The notes under the pieces are model-generated. The model ran no database searches, was not told the DNA's origin, and worked only from the letters and a program-made list of their open reading frames with translations. A stretch of 64,000 bases of DNA from Halegenticoccus soli (lineage in GTDB: Archaea; Halobacteriota; Halobacteria; Halobacteriales; Haloferacaceae): the NCBI RefSeq assembly GCF_002844195.1, contig NZ_PEND01000010.1, positions 1 through 64,000 on the forward strand, written 5' to 3'. Below are positions 20,433 through 28,645 of the stretch, one piece after another; positions within the stretch are counted from its first letter, which is position 1, and every line of letters starts with the position of its first letter. The position numbers and the translations under genes are program-made.

Positions 20433-20589
20433 CGACCGAGTCTCGGATCGCTACTACCGTTACTGTGTCGCCTCGCGCGGGAGCGCATCGATCGACGAGG
20501 CGGCGGCACGCGGCGGATCCGGGCGGCACAAAGCGGCGAGCGTCGCCCCGCCGGTCCGCGATCCGACGAAGCCGGCGCGCCGACGCGCC

Positions 20590-21240
20590 TCAGTTCGACG
20601 CCGTCGCTTCGACCTCGTACCGGTCGACGTTCGGCTCCTCGGCGTCGGTCTGCAGTTCGAACTCGATCGTTTCGCCCGGGTCGACGTCCTCGGCGCTCCA
20701 GGTCACCGAGTCCAGACGGTTCCCCTCGGCGTCGTAGAAGGTCGCGCGGACCTCGACCGACGCGAGCGTCTCGTCGCTGACGTTCTTCACCGTTCCGACG
20801 AGGTGCGAACCGTCGTACTCGTCCCCGAGAAGCGTGTGGTCGACGATCTCGACCCTCCTCGAACCGCCTCCCCCGTCCGAACCCGACCCGTCGCCCGTCG
20901 TCTCCTCCGACTCGGTCGTCTCTTCGGGAGTGTCGGTTTCCTCCTCGGTCGTCTCCTCGGGCGTGTCTTCGGGCGTCGACGTCTCCTCCGGGTCCGACGT
21001 CGTCTCGGAGTCGGTCGTGGTCTCCGACCCGGTCGTCTCCTCCGGCGTCGGCGAGTCGGTCGCGTCGGGCGTGTCCGTCCCTCCCGCGGGGGACGGTTCG
21101 CCGTCGGTCGGGCTCGGGGAGTCCTGTCCGTCCGCGCCGTCGTCGCCGATTCCCTCGATGCCGGAACATCCCGCGAGGGAGACCGCGAGCGCGCTGCCGC
21201 CGGCGACGAGAATCTCTCGTCGTGGGTACGTGCGAGCCAT
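20590..21240 (-). CDS. Tat lipoprotein with FxLYD-like domain
   Basis: A 216-residue protein starting at the ATG at 21240. It has a PRREIL twin-arginine sequence and a lipobox LAGC near residue 24, so it is a predicted Tat-exported lipoprotein. Residues about 30-115 are a low-complexity Glu/Thr/Ser/Pro spacer. The C-terminal 90 residues (EIVDHTLLGDEYDGSHLVG, then TVKNVSDETLASVEVRATFY) form an FxLYD-type beta domain, common in halobacterial surface proteins. The longer frame to 21273 is disfavoured because it would push the signal away from the N-terminus. Confidence 0.85.
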   Translation of the reverse strand: MARTYPRREILVAGGSALAVSLAGCSGIEGIGDDGADGQDSPSPTDGEPSPAGGTDTPDATDSPTPEETTGSETTTDSETTSDPEETSTPEDTPEETTEEETDTPEETTESEETTGDGSGSDGGGGSRRVEIVDHTLLGDEYDGSHLVGTVKNVSDETLASVEVRATFYDAEGNRLDSVTWSAEDVDPGETIEFELQTDAEEPNVDRYEVEATASN

Positions 21241-21640
21241 TACGTCCGACACGACGTCTCGCTCGCACATCAAATTTTCTCACATTCATAAATAAGACTA
21301 TTAGAAGAATTCGTGACGAAATCCGCCGGTTGCGCGCCCCAGCCGCGCGCTACCGCGCGTCGTCCCCGCGCCGCCGCGGGAGGTGCCGTCTTCGAGGCGA
21401 CGACGAGGGTCCGGTGCCCGCGAGGTTTCGATCGATCGGCGAAAACGTACTTTACAGGCGGGGTCCCATCTCCTAGCGCCCGCCGAGGGCACTGATAACT
21501 GCGTCATCCGAGGGCGGTGACGCGGAAGCGACCGTCGCCTGATTCGAACGCACTCCGCAAGGTCACAGTCGCCACGGCGGTCGCTCTCCGGCCGTCCCTC
21601 GTTCCGCGACGGACCGCGATTTTCCGACCCCGTCCGAACG
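21241..21640. other. Intergenic region without a recognised gene
   Basis: About 400 bases between the lipoprotein promoter and the first copy of the tRNA-Glu-derived repeat. The right-hand side of the lipoprotein start is AT-rich (about 21268-21305) and probably holds its promoter. No reading frame with credible codon use is seen. Confidence 0.5.
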
Positions 21641-21704
21641 TCGCGCGGAGATGGGACTCCGCGCAGCGGTTCACGCAGAAGATGCTCGGTCGGGGATTTG
21701 AACC
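21641..21704 (-). repeat. Duplicated 3' end of tRNA-Glu with downstream hairpin (copy 2, no functional tRNA)
   Basis: These 64 bases match 21793-21856 with 3 differences. On the minus strand they contain the last 21 bases of tRNA-Glu (from the T-arm to the discriminator), a 20-base spacer and a hairpin with an 8-base perfect stem (21643-21650 with 21657-21664). The sequence diverges at 21705, so the 5' part of the tRNA is absent. Confidence 0.85.
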
Positions 21705-21792
21705 GGGCGAGACGGTCGCGCTCACTCCGTTCGCGCGCTGCGACTCGCTCGCTCAAATCGCCCGAGTGCTCGCATCTCTTCGTTCACGGGTG

Positions 21793-21856
21793 TCGCGCGG
21801 AGACGGGACTCCGCGCGGCAGTTCACGCAGAAGATGCTCGGTCGGGGATTTGAACC
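21793..21856 (-). repeat. tRNA-Glu 3' end with downstream hairpin (copy 1, at the intact tRNA)
   Basis: This is the original of the 64-base repeat: the 3' part of the intact tRNA-Glu followed by the hairpin with stem GCGCGGAG/CTCCGCGC, which begins about 20 bases past the tRNA end. It might end transcription of the tRNA. Offset to the other copy is 152 bases; between them lies a segment rich in GAGCGAGC- and GAACGGAGTGAGC-type motifs. Confidence 0.8.
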
Positions 21857-21909
21857 CCGGTCGTTGGCTCGAAAGGCCAACATGATTGGCCGGACTACAC
21901 CAACCGAGC
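21836..21909 (-). tRNA. tRNA-Glu(UUC)
   Basis: A 74-nt minus-strand tRNA. The acceptor GCTCGGT pairs with ACCGAGC, the anticodon stem TTGGC/GCCAA encloses CTTTCGA with anticodon TTC, and the T-arm is CGGGGTTCAAATCCCCG. No intron, no encoded CCA. The AT-rich gtttaaag near 21934-21941 is at promoter distance. Confidence 0.96.
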
Positions 21910-21974
21910 GCGCAGTAGAATCTGACTCGGGTATTCGTTTAAAGATTCCGTTACCGAACGGCGATCGGGCTGCG

Positions 21975-23966
21975 TTACTTCCCCTCGAACTCCGGTTCGC
22001 GGTCGCTCGTGAACGCCGTGACGCCCTCCATCAGATCCTCGGTGCCCACGAGGTGGCCGAACGCCTGCGACTCGATCTCGAGGCCGGCGTCGGTGTCGTC
22101 GCGGCCCTTCAGCATCGCGCGCTTCGTGTACTTCTGGGCGATCGGCGGCCCGTTCGCGAGGTCCGTCGCGAGTTCCATCGCCCGGTCGGCGAGCTCGTCG
22201 TTCCCAACCACCTCGTTGACGAAACCGAAGCGCTCCATCGTCTCCGCGTCGAACCGCTCGGCCGTGAAGATGATCTCCTTCGCGCGCCCCTCGCCGACGA
22301 TGTGGCGGAGCCGCTGCGTGCCGCCCCACCCCGGCATCAGACCGAGGTTGTGCTCCGGTTGCCCGAACTCGGAGCGCTCGCTCGCGACCCGCAGGTCCGC
22401 GCAGGTTGCGAGCTCCATCCCGCCGCCGAGGCAGTAGCCGTCGATGCCTGCGACGACCGGCAGGTCGCACGCCTCCAGCTCGCCGAACACCTGCTGGCCC
22501 TTCCGCGAGAGCTCGACCGTCGCCAGCGGGTCGGCTCCCCCGGCGGCCATGCTCTGGACGTCCGCCCCGGCCGAGAACGCGCGGTCGCCCTCGCCCGTGA
22601 GGAGGATCGCGCGCGTCTCGTCGTCGGATTCGAGGTAGTCGATCGCCGCGGCGAGCTCGTCGATCAGCTCCGCGCTTATCGTGTTCATCCGGTGCGGGCG
22701 GTCGATCACGACGTGGCCGACGCGACCCTCGCGTTCGACGCGGAGCGTCTCGAAGTCGAGCGCCGACGCCGCGCCGACGCCCGCCGTCCCGCCGTCCTCG
22801 CCGTAGAAGCTCGCTCCCGACTCGGCGAGTTCGCGGAGGAGCTCCACCGCCTCGTAACGCGGTTCGCCCGTCTCCTCGTGAAGGCCGTCGAGCCGTTCGA
22901 CCAGCGAGTCGAGGCCGGCCTCGTCGGCCATCTTCGCCGGACCGTCCGGGAATCCCGCGCCGAGCTGCACGGCGCGGTCGATCGAGGAGGCGTCCGCGAC
23001 CTCGTTCTCGACGAGCCCCGCCACCTCGTTCGCCATGACGGCGAGGAGGCGCTCGCGCACGTCCTCGCGCCCCTCGTCGCTCGGGATCCGCGCGCCCTCG
23101 CCGCCCTCGTAGTCGTAAAAGCCCCGCCCGGTCTTCTTCCCGAGGTCGTCCTCATCGACCTTCTCTTCGAGGAGCGGGCACGGGCGGTAGGCGTCGCCGA
23201 GCACCTCGTGCATGTATTCGAGCACGTGGTAGCCCACGTCGATGCCGACCTGGTCCGCGAGTTCGAAGCTCCCCATCGGGAGGCCCATGTCGAACTTCGT
23301 CGTGCTGTCGACCTCCGCGACGGTCGCGTCGCCCTCGTGGACGATCCACGCGGCCTCGTTCATCAGCGGTACGAGCACGCGGTTGACGATGAACCCGGGG
23401 CTGTCCTTGTGGACGCGCACGGGCGTCTTCCCTATCGACTCCGCCAGCCCCTCGATCAGGTCGAGCGTCGCGTCGTCCGTGTGCGCGCCGGAGATGACCT
23501 CGACGAGCGGCATCCGGACCGGCGGGTTGAAAAAGTGCATCCCGCAGAACCGCTCGGGTCGCTCCGTCACCTCCGACAGCTCGGTGACCGAGAGGCTGGA
23601 GGTGTTCGTCGCGAAGATCGCCCGGTCGGGCGCGTACGACTCCAGCTCCTGGTACACCTCCTTTTTGATCTCCATCCTCTCCGGGACCGCCTCGACGACC
23701 ACGTCCGCGTCTTCGACGGCCGACTCGAGGTCGACGAGCGGCGTGATCCGGTCGAGCGCGGCGTCCGCCTCGTCCTCGTCGATCCGGTCGTTCTCCGCCA
23801 GCTTTCCGAGGCTCCACTCTATCTGGTCGTACCCGTTCCGTACGAACTCCTCCTTGATGTCGCGCAGCGCGACCTCGTATCCGGCGAGCGCCGCGACCTC
23901 GGCGATGCCGTGGCCCATGTTGCCCGCTCCCAGAACTGCGATAGTGTTTACCTCGGCTAGCTCCAT
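21975..23966 (-). CDS. Fused 3-hydroxyacyl-CoA dehydrogenase / enoyl-CoA hydratase
   Basis: A 663-residue bifunctional beta-oxidation enzyme. Residues about 1-190 are the NAD-binding domain (VLGAGNMGHGIAE), residues about 190-290 the helical dehydrogenase C-terminal domain (GPGFIVN-type SPGFIVNRVLVPLMNEA), followed by a second helical part, and residues about 405-663 an enoyl-CoA hydratase/crotonase domain with oxyanion-hole GYCLGGGMELA and the catalytic Glu in GQPEHNLGL. The order dehydrogenase then hydratase is the reverse of bacterial FadB and is usual for archaeal forms. It converts enoyl-CoA to 3-hydroxyacyl-CoA and then to 3-oxoacyl-CoA, in fatty-acid degradation or crotonyl-CoA metabolism. 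It stands alone after tRNA-Glu. Confidence 0.95.
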   Translation of the reverse strand: MELAEVNTIAVLGAGNMGHGIAEVAALAGYEVALRDIKEEFVRNGYDQIEWSLGKLAENDRIDEDEADAALDRITPLVDLESAVEDADVVVEAVPERMEIKKEVYQELESYAPDRAIFATNTSSLSVTELSEVTERPERFCGMHFFNPPVRMPLVEVISGAHTDDATLDLIEGLAESIGKTPVRVHKDSPGFIVNRVLVPLMNEAAWIVHEGDATVAEVDSTTKFDMGLPMGSFELADQVGIDVGYHVLEYMHEVLGDAYRPCPLLEEKVDEDDLGKKTGRGFYDYEGGEGARIPSDEGREDVRERLLAVMANEVAGLVENEVADASSIDRAVQLGAGFPDGPAKMADEAGLDSLVERLDGLHEETGEPRYEAVELLRELAESGASFYGEDGGTAGVGAASALDFETLRVEREGRVGHVVIDRPHRMNTISAELIDELAAAIDYLESDDETRAILLTGEGDRAFSAGADVQSMAAGGADPLATVELSRKGQQVFGELEACDLPVVAGIDGYCLGGGMELATCADLRVASERSEFGQPEHNLGLMPGWGGTQRLRHIVGEGRAKEIIFTAERFDAETMERFGFVNEVVGNDELADRAMELATDLANGPPIAQKYTKRAMLKGRDDTDAGLEIESQAFGHLVGTEDLMEGVTAFTSDREPEFEGK

Positions 23967-24032
23967 GGGCGATGGCTCGGCCGCCGGCTGTTTGAACGTT
24001 TCCCTCGTCCGAATTCACAACGGACGGGAAGT

Positions 24033-24368
24033 TTATTCGGCGCTCGGCGGTCCGCCCTCCGGGGCGTCGTACACGAACACCGCGCCGCTCGTCTCGACGA
24101 CGATGAGCAGCCCCCAGTGTTCGAAGACGACGACGCCGTCCCCCCGCGGCGTCCCGTCGTACTGCGCTCCGAAGAGGTTGTCCAGCGCGTCCGCGTCGAC
24201 GGCGACGTCGAGCGGTTCGTCCCGTATCGACCCTCCGGGATCGATCGCCTCGACCGCTTCGACGATCGCCGTGCCGAACGGCTCTCCTTCGTCCACCGAG
24301 TACCGCACCAGGTAGCCCCGCTCCCCCTCGCCGAGCGTCCGCAGCGTTTTCACGTGTTCAGGGATCAT
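24033..24368 (-). CDS. HalOD1 output domain protein
   Basis: A 111-residue protein that reads as a single HalOD1 output domain (TAIVEAVEAIDPGGSIRDEP, then DALDNLFGAQYDG and a C-terminal beta pair). These domains are small halobacterial modules often found alone or after signalling domains; function is unknown. It starts at 24368 and is divergently arranged with the AlkA-like gene over a promoter region with a perfect inverted repeat. Confidence 0.75.
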   Translation of the reverse strand: MIPEHVKTLRTLGEGERGYLVRYSVDEGEPFGTAIVEAVEAIDPGGSIRDEPLDVAVDADALDNLFGAQYDGTPRGDGVVVFEHWGLLIVVETSGAVFVYDAPEGGPPSAE

Positions 24369-24393
24369 CGTTCCTCCGGTAGTGTCCGTTATT

Positions 24394-24412
24394 ATTCATA
24401 TCGTATATGAAT
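24394..24412. promoter_or_regulatory. Perfect inverted repeat in divergent promoter region
   Basis: The arms ATTCATAT (24394-24401) and ATATGAAT (24405-24412) are exact reverse complements separated by 3 bases. The site lies 26-44 bases before the HalOD1 start at 24368 and upstream of the AlkA-like gene, where promoter elements for both should be. It may be an operator or two back-to-back TATA boxes. Confidence 0.5.
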
Positions 24413-24492
24413 TTATTCGTATTCGGAACGGTATCGGGCCCGGTGTCGTGCGCGTTAAGTCCGTCGACGCGATACTCCACGCCGGAGATACC

Positions 24493-25080
24493 GTGACAGC
24501 AGACGCAGAATCCGTCCTTCGAGAAGATCCGGTGATGTCGCGTCTCATCGACGAGCACGGACCGATCGAGACGAGGCCGGCCCCGAACGAGTACGAGCGG
24601 CTGGTCGTGTCGATCATCAACCAGCAGTTGAGCACGGCGTCGGCGGCCGCCGTCCGCGAGCGCGTCTTCGAGGTCCTCGGCGAGGTGACGCCCGAGAGCG
24701 TGCTCGCGGCCGACGAGGACGCGCTCCGCCGGGCGGGCCTCAGCCGCACCAAGGTCGAGTACGTGCGGAACGCCGCCCGCGCGTTCCGAGAGCGGGACCT
24801 CTCCCGCGAGGGGCTCGCCGAACTCTCGGACGAGGCGGTCATCGACGAACTCACGAGGATCAAGGGGATCGGCGAGTGGACCGCCCGCATGTACCTGCTG
24901 TTCGTCCTCGGGCGGGAGGACGTGCTCCCGCTCGGCGACCTCGGCGTCAGGCGGGGCATCGAACAGCTGTACGGAAACGGCGACGGCATGACCCGCGCGG
25001 AGATGCGGGAGGTCGCCGAGCGGTGGCGACCGTACCGCTCCGTCGCGACCAGGTATATCTGGGCCGAGTACGAGTCGTAG
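24493..25080 (+). CDS. DNA-3-methyladenine glycosylase, AlkA type
   Basis: A 195-residue HhH-GPD DNA glycosylase that removes alkylated bases. It shows SIINQQLSTASA, the helix-hairpin-helix RIKGIGEWTARMYLL, and the catalytic Asp in LGDLGVRRGI. There is no N-terminal beta domain, as in short archaeal AlkA forms. The start is uncertain: the GTG at 24493 gives the usual N-terminal length (TADAESVLREDPVMSRLI); an open frame runs back to 24382 through an AT-rich promoter-like region and is unlikely to be coding. Confidence 0.88.
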   Translation: MTADAESVLREDPVMSRLIDEHGPIETRPAPNEYERLVVSIINQQLSTASAAAVRERVFEVLGEVTPESVLAADEDALRRAGLSRTKVEYVRNAARAFRERDLSREGLAELSDEAVIDELTRIKGIGEWTARMYLLFVLGREDVLPLGDLGVRRGIEQLYGNGDGMTRAEMREVAERWRPYRSVATRYIWAEYES

Positions 25081-25115
25081 GCGGGAGGCGACGCAGCGTC
25101 CGGCGGGCGCTACCG

Positions 25116-26477
25116 CTACTCTTCGAGGTACTCCTCCTCGCGCTCGTCGTCCGGGACGTCCGCGTCTGCCCGCCGGCGGACGTCGACGCGGTAGTGTTCG
25201 AGGATGTCGCGGCCGAGGAGCAGCGGGTAGTCCATGTGGCTCCGGTCCTCGACGCTCGCGGTGACGGTGTGCTGCTTGCCGCCGATACCGATGACGAGGT
25301 CGACCACGGGCCGGGCCTTCCCCCGCTTCATGCTGCCGGATTTGACGCGCGTCATGCTCTTTATCGGTCCCGCACCGATCTCCGCGGCGAGGCGGGTGTC
25401 GATGCTGGTCCGCGTGGCTCCGGTGTCGGACTTGGCGAGCGCCTGCGTCGACCCGCTGGTGCCGCTGACGACGACCTCCTCGATGTACCCGATGATCGGG
25501 ACCTCCTCCTGCTCCGGCGGTTCGACCCGCGGCATGCTCGCCGGCACCGAGTCGTCCAGCGTCGCCGCGAGCTCCGCGACGCGCTCGTCGTCGACGTCGC
25601 CGCCCGCCGCCTCGACGGCCATCTTCGCGATGTACGGCGCGGGACTGCGGCCGGTCGCCTTGTAGAGCCCCTTGAATCCGGCGGTGGGGTTGACTTCGAG
25701 GACGAACCAGCCCTCCTCGCCCTCGACGAGGTCGACGCCCGCGTAGTCCAGCCCCATGACGTCGGTCGCGTAGAGGGCGATTTCGGCCGCCTCGTCCGGC
25801 AGCTCGTCGGTCGCGTTCTGCACGTCGCCGCCCAGGGCGACGTTCGTCCGCCAGTCCCCTTCGGGCGCGTAGCGGTACATCGCGCCGATGATCTCCTCGC
25901 CGACGACGTACACCCGGAGGTCGCGGTGGCGGGTCTCGTCGCGCTCGATGAGCTTCTGGAGGAACGCCTGCCGGTTGCCCACCTTCGGGTTCACCGGCTC
26001 CGTCAGATCGACCTTCCACGTTCCGCCGCCGTGGGTGCCGATGGCGGTCTTGTAGACGCCGACCTCGCCGAACCGCTCCCGGCCCTGGTTGAGCCGGTCG
26101 TTCGAGAGCGCCAACAGCGCGTCGGGGACCTGGATGTTCCAGTTCGCGAGCGTCGCCGCCGTCGCGAACTTGTGGATCGCCGTCAGCACGGCGTCTGGCT
26201 CGTTCAGCATCGGTCGGATGCGGTTGAACGTGGTCGCCAGGCCCAGAAGTTCCGCGGGCTCCTCCGTGTTCGAGAGCAGGAGTCGGTTCGCGACGATGTC
26301 GACCTCCGGCTCCACCGTGAGCGCGCTGTCCTCGACGCTGATGGCGGTGTTCTCCCGGCGCAACCAGACGGGCGTGTGGCCAAGGTCCTCTACCGCGTTC
26401 AGGATAGCCTTCGTCTCCTTGCTGTTGTGCAGCGACAGGACGCCGACTCGGACGTCGTCCCCATCTGTGATACCCAT
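25116..26477 (-). CDS. rimK: RimK-type ATP-grasp ligase fused to RimB-like zinc/retropepsin protease domain
   Basis: A 453-residue protein. Residues about 1-300 are an ATP-grasp glutamate ligase of the RimK family (TAIGTHGGGTWKVDL, VGVDL-type YAGVDLVEGEEGWF, VLEVNPTAGFKGLYKATGR). Residues about 315-440 match the ATP-dependent zinc protease/retropepsin-like family to which Pseudomonas RimB belongs: the aspartic motif SDTGATRTSID near residue 348 and LLLGRDIL near 420. RimK adds Glu residues to protein C-termini such as ribosomal protein S6, and RimB trims them. The start at 26477 gives MGITDGDDVRVGVLSLHN with a TATA-like patch 27 bases upstream. It is divergent from an aspartoacylase-family gene. 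Confidence 0.9.
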   Translation of the reverse strand: MGITDGDDVRVGVLSLHNSKETKAILNAVEDLGHTPVWLRRENTAISVEDSALTVEPEVDIVANRLLLSNTEEPAELLGLATTFNRIRPMLNEPDAVLTAIHKFATAATLANWNIQVPDALLALSNDRLNQGRERFGEVGVYKTAIGTHGGGTWKVDLTEPVNPKVGNRQAFLQKLIERDETRHRDLRVYVVGEEIIGAMYRYAPEGDWRTNVALGGDVQNATDELPDEAAEIALYATDVMGLDYAGVDLVEGEEGWFVLEVNPTAGFKGLYKATGRSPAPYIAKMAVEAAGGDVDDERVAELAATLDDSVPASMPRVEPPEQEEVPIIGYIEEVVVSGTSGSTQALAKSDTGATRTSIDTRLAAEIGAGPIKSMTRVKSGSMKRGKARPVVDLVIGIGGKQHTVTASVEDRSHMDYPLLLGRDILEHYRVDVRRRADADVPDDEREEEYLEE

Positions 26478-26610
26478 GTATCCCAACCTATCCGCATCCG
26501 GTTTCAAAGATATGCCGGTTGTATCGCCGGTTATCGGCCGATACGGGTCAGATAGGATATGATTTCTCCCGTTAAACGCGCCGTTATCGCGGCCGGACGC
26601 GAGGGACGGG

Positions 26611-26617
26611 TATATAT
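26611..26617 (+). promoter_or_regulatory. TATA box of the aspartoacylase-like gene
   Basis: The sequence tatatat, preceded by G-rich bases, ends 23 bases before the ATG at 26640. It supports leaderless initiation there and not at the upstream start codons. Confidence 0.55.
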
Positions 26618-26639
26618 GCGGTCCTCTCCGAGAGGTGGT

Positions 26640-27665
26640 ATGAACGAGGACGGGACCTTCACCTACAACGGGGGGAAGGTCGGTCCGGGGGAGACGCAGA
26701 ACCTCCGGTACGGGATCAGCGAGACGTACCTCGGCGATCCGATCCGCATCCCGGTAACGATCATCAACGGCGAGCGTCCGGGGCCGACCGTGTTCCTGAC
26801 GGCCGCGACGCACGGGGACGAACTCAACGGCATCGAAGTCGTGCGCGAGGTGGCACACGAGTGGGACCTCTCCGACCTCGCGGGGACCCTCGTCTGCCTG
26901 CCGGTCCTGAACGTCCCCGGGTTCCTCTTCCAGCAGCGGTACCTCCCGATCTACGATCGCGACCTCAACAGGTCGTTTCCGGGCCGGGAGGGATCGACGA
27001 GCGCAAAGCGGATGGCGCACGTCATCTACACGAACTTCATCGAACCCTGCGACCTGGGGCTGGACTTCCACACGTCGACCCGCGGGCGGACGAACATGCT
27101 GCACGTCCGCGCGGACATGTCCGACCCCGCCGTCGAACGCCTCGCGAAGGCGTTCGGGACGAACGTGATCATCGACAGCGAGGGCCCCGAGGGGACGCTC
27201 CGCGGCGAGGCGACGAAGGCCGGCACGCCGACGATCACGATCGAGATGGGGGAGGCGCACCGCTTCCAGCGCGCGCTCATCGACGACGCGCTCGCGGGCG
27301 TCGAGAGCGTGTTCGCCGAGTACGGCCTCAGGGAGACGAGCACCGTCCGGTGGCCGGGCTGGCGGACGGTCATCACCGGCGACAGGGAGAAGACGTGGAT
27401 CCGGGCGGACGCGGGCGGCATCGTCGACATGCACTTCGAGCGCGGCGCGCTCGTCCACGAGGGCGACCAGATCTGCACGATCACCAACCCGTTCAAGGAC
27501 GACAACGTCGGCGTCGAAGCGCCCTTCACGGGGCTGCTCGTCGGGGTGCTGGAGAACCCGGTCGTCTACCCCGGCAACCCGGTCTGCCACCTCGTCGCGC
27601 TCGACGAGCGGACGCGGCGCGTCGTCGAGCGCGAACAGTCCCCGGACTCCGCCGCCGACACGTAG
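26640..27665 (+). CDS. Succinylglutamate desuccinylase/aspartoacylase family protein (RimK-associated)
   Basis: A 341-residue AstE/AspA-family zinc hydrolase. ATHGDELNGIE gives the HxxE zinc ligands, DRDLNRSFPG the substrate-binding motif, LGLDFHTSTRG the third His, and ITIEMGE the likely catalytic Glu. A C-terminal beta domain (GIVDMHFERGALVHEGDQI) resembles the lipoyl-like tail of the family. This family often lies beside RimK genes, here divergently. It may remove an acyl or glutamyl group added by the partner; that is inference. The following 200 bases hold a tandem repeat before sdhC. Confidence 0.88.
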   Translation: MNEDGTFTYNGGKVGPGETQNLRYGISETYLGDPIRIPVTIINGERPGPTVFLTAATHGDELNGIEVVREVAHEWDLSDLAGTLVCLPVLNVPGFLFQQRYLPIYDRDLNRSFPGREGSTSAKRMAHVIYTNFIEPCDLGLDFHTSTRGRTNMLHVRADMSDPAVERLAKAFGTNVIIDSEGPEGTLRGEATKAGTPTITIEMGEAHRFQRALIDDALAGVESVFAEYGLRETSTVRWPGWRTVITGDREKTWIRADAGGIVDMHFERGALVHEGDQICTITNPFKDDNVGVEAPFTGLLVGVLENPVVYPGNPVCHLVALDERTRRVVEREQSPDSAADT

Positions 27666-27686
27666 CGGCGGGAAGTCGGACGCACG

Positions 27687-27762
27687 GTGTGACGTCGGAA
27701 ACAGGGTGTGACGTCGGACGCGGGGTGCGACGTCGGACGCGGGGTGCGACGTCAAACGCAGG
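27687..27762 (+). repeat. Tandem 19-bp repeat, four units
   Basis: Four consecutive 19-base units, 27687-27705, 27706-27724, 27725-27743 and 27744-27762, share the core gtgYgacgtc; a partial unit precedes them at 27672-27686. The repeat lies between the stop of the aspartoacylase-like gene and the sdhC promoter, in non-coding sequence. Confidence 0.85.
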
Positions 27763-27878
27763 GGCCGGGCGACCGGGCGATCGGCCGCCGACACGGGCAG
27801 GAACTGCCGGTTTTCACGCGCACGCGGGCGAGGTTACGTAACTTCTATACCACCCGGGTTCCGAGACTCAAAGCGAGC

Positions 27879-28271
27879 ATGAGTCAGTCTTACAATCGGG
27901 GCCTCGTCGAGGACTTCGGCAGGTGGCGCGAGTTCTCGGCCGGGATGTGGGCCTGGATCTTCCACAAGTTCACCGGCTGGGTGCTCGTGGGCTATCTGTT
28001 CACGCACATCGCCGTGCTGTCGACGGCGCTGTCGGGCGAGATCCTGTACACGGAGACCATCCGGGCCCTCGAGAGCCTGCTGATCGTCCGCATCCTCGAA
28101 GTGGGGCTGCTGGCGGTCGCGGTGTTCCACATCCTCAACGGGCTTCGACTGCTTCTCGTCGACCTGGGCATCGGACTGGAGGCGCAGGACAAGAGCTTCT
28201 ACGCGTCGCTCGTCCTGACGGGCGCGATCGTCGTGGCGAGCGTCCCGACGTTCGTCGCGGGGGTGTTCTAA
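27879..28271 (+). CDS. sdhC: Succinate dehydrogenase cytochrome b subunit
   Basis: A 130-residue membrane anchor subunit of complex II with three transmembrane segments. [17 protein letters not shown] contains the His that ligates heme b and [15 protein letters not shown] the second conserved region. The start ATG at 27879 gives [15 protein letters not shown]; the upstream in-frame extension runs through the tandem repeat and is not coding. It is first in the order C-D-B-A and is followed after 1 base by sdhD. Confidence 0.92.
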   Translation: MSQSYNRGLVEDFGRWREFSAGMWAWIFHKFTGWVLVGYLFTHIAVLSTALSGEILYTETIRALESLLIVRILEVGLLAVAVFHILNGLRLLLVDLGIGLEAQDKSFYASLVLTGAIVVASVPTFVAGVF

Positions 28272-28272
28272 G

Positions 28273-28644
28273 ATGGCGGAACGGTACTCCTCGTTCCGGC
28301 CGGGCGGCCGCCGCTGGCTGTGGCAGCGCATCACGGCCGCGTTCCTCGTGATCGTGCTGGCGTTTCACTTCTTCCTCCTCCACTTCGTCAACCACGCGGA
28401 CGAGGTCAGCTTCGCGATGAGCCAGGCCCGCATGACCCAGTGGACCTACTACTCGCTCATGATCCTGTTTCTCGTGACGGCGACGTTCCACGGCGTCAAC
28501 GGGGTGTACAACGCGCTCATCAACCAGGGGCTGTCCGGCAGCAGGAAGACGGCGGTCAAGTGGACGCTCGTCCTCGCGAGCCTCGTCCTCATCGTCCAGG
28601 GGATCCGCACCGCGAACGCATGGGCAGGCATCCAGATCATCTAG
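28273..28644 (+). CDS. sdhD: Succinate dehydrogenase hydrophobic membrane anchor subunit
   Basis: A 123-residue membrane protein with three transmembrane segments; AFLVIVLAFHFFLLHFVNH supplies His residues for heme or quinone binding, and TFHGVNGVYNALINQG resembles the equivalent SdhC segment. It lies 1 base after sdhC and 1 base before sdhB, so translation is probably coupled. Confidence 0.92.
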   Translation: MAERYSSFRPGGRRWLWQRITAAFLVIVLAFHFFLLHFVNHADEVSFAMSQARMTQWTYYSLMILFLVTATFHGVNGVYNALINQGLSGSRKTAVKWTLVLASLVLIVQGIRTANAWAGIQII

Positions 28645-28645
28645 C

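Noticed and set aside
20834..21295. Ser/Val-rich plus-strand frame with repeats
   Set aside because: It is the complement of the Glu/Thr-rich spacer of the lipoprotein gene, which has a signal and lipobox.
21517..21885. Plus-strand open frame across the tRNA-Glu repeat
   Set aside because: It reads through the tRNA antisense and its duplicated end, so the apparent repeat in the protein only reflects the RNA gene.
26478..27794. N-terminal extension of the RimK gene
   Set aside because: It crosses the divergent aspartoacylase gene and its promoter. The RimK domain and a TATA-like box mark 26477 as the start.
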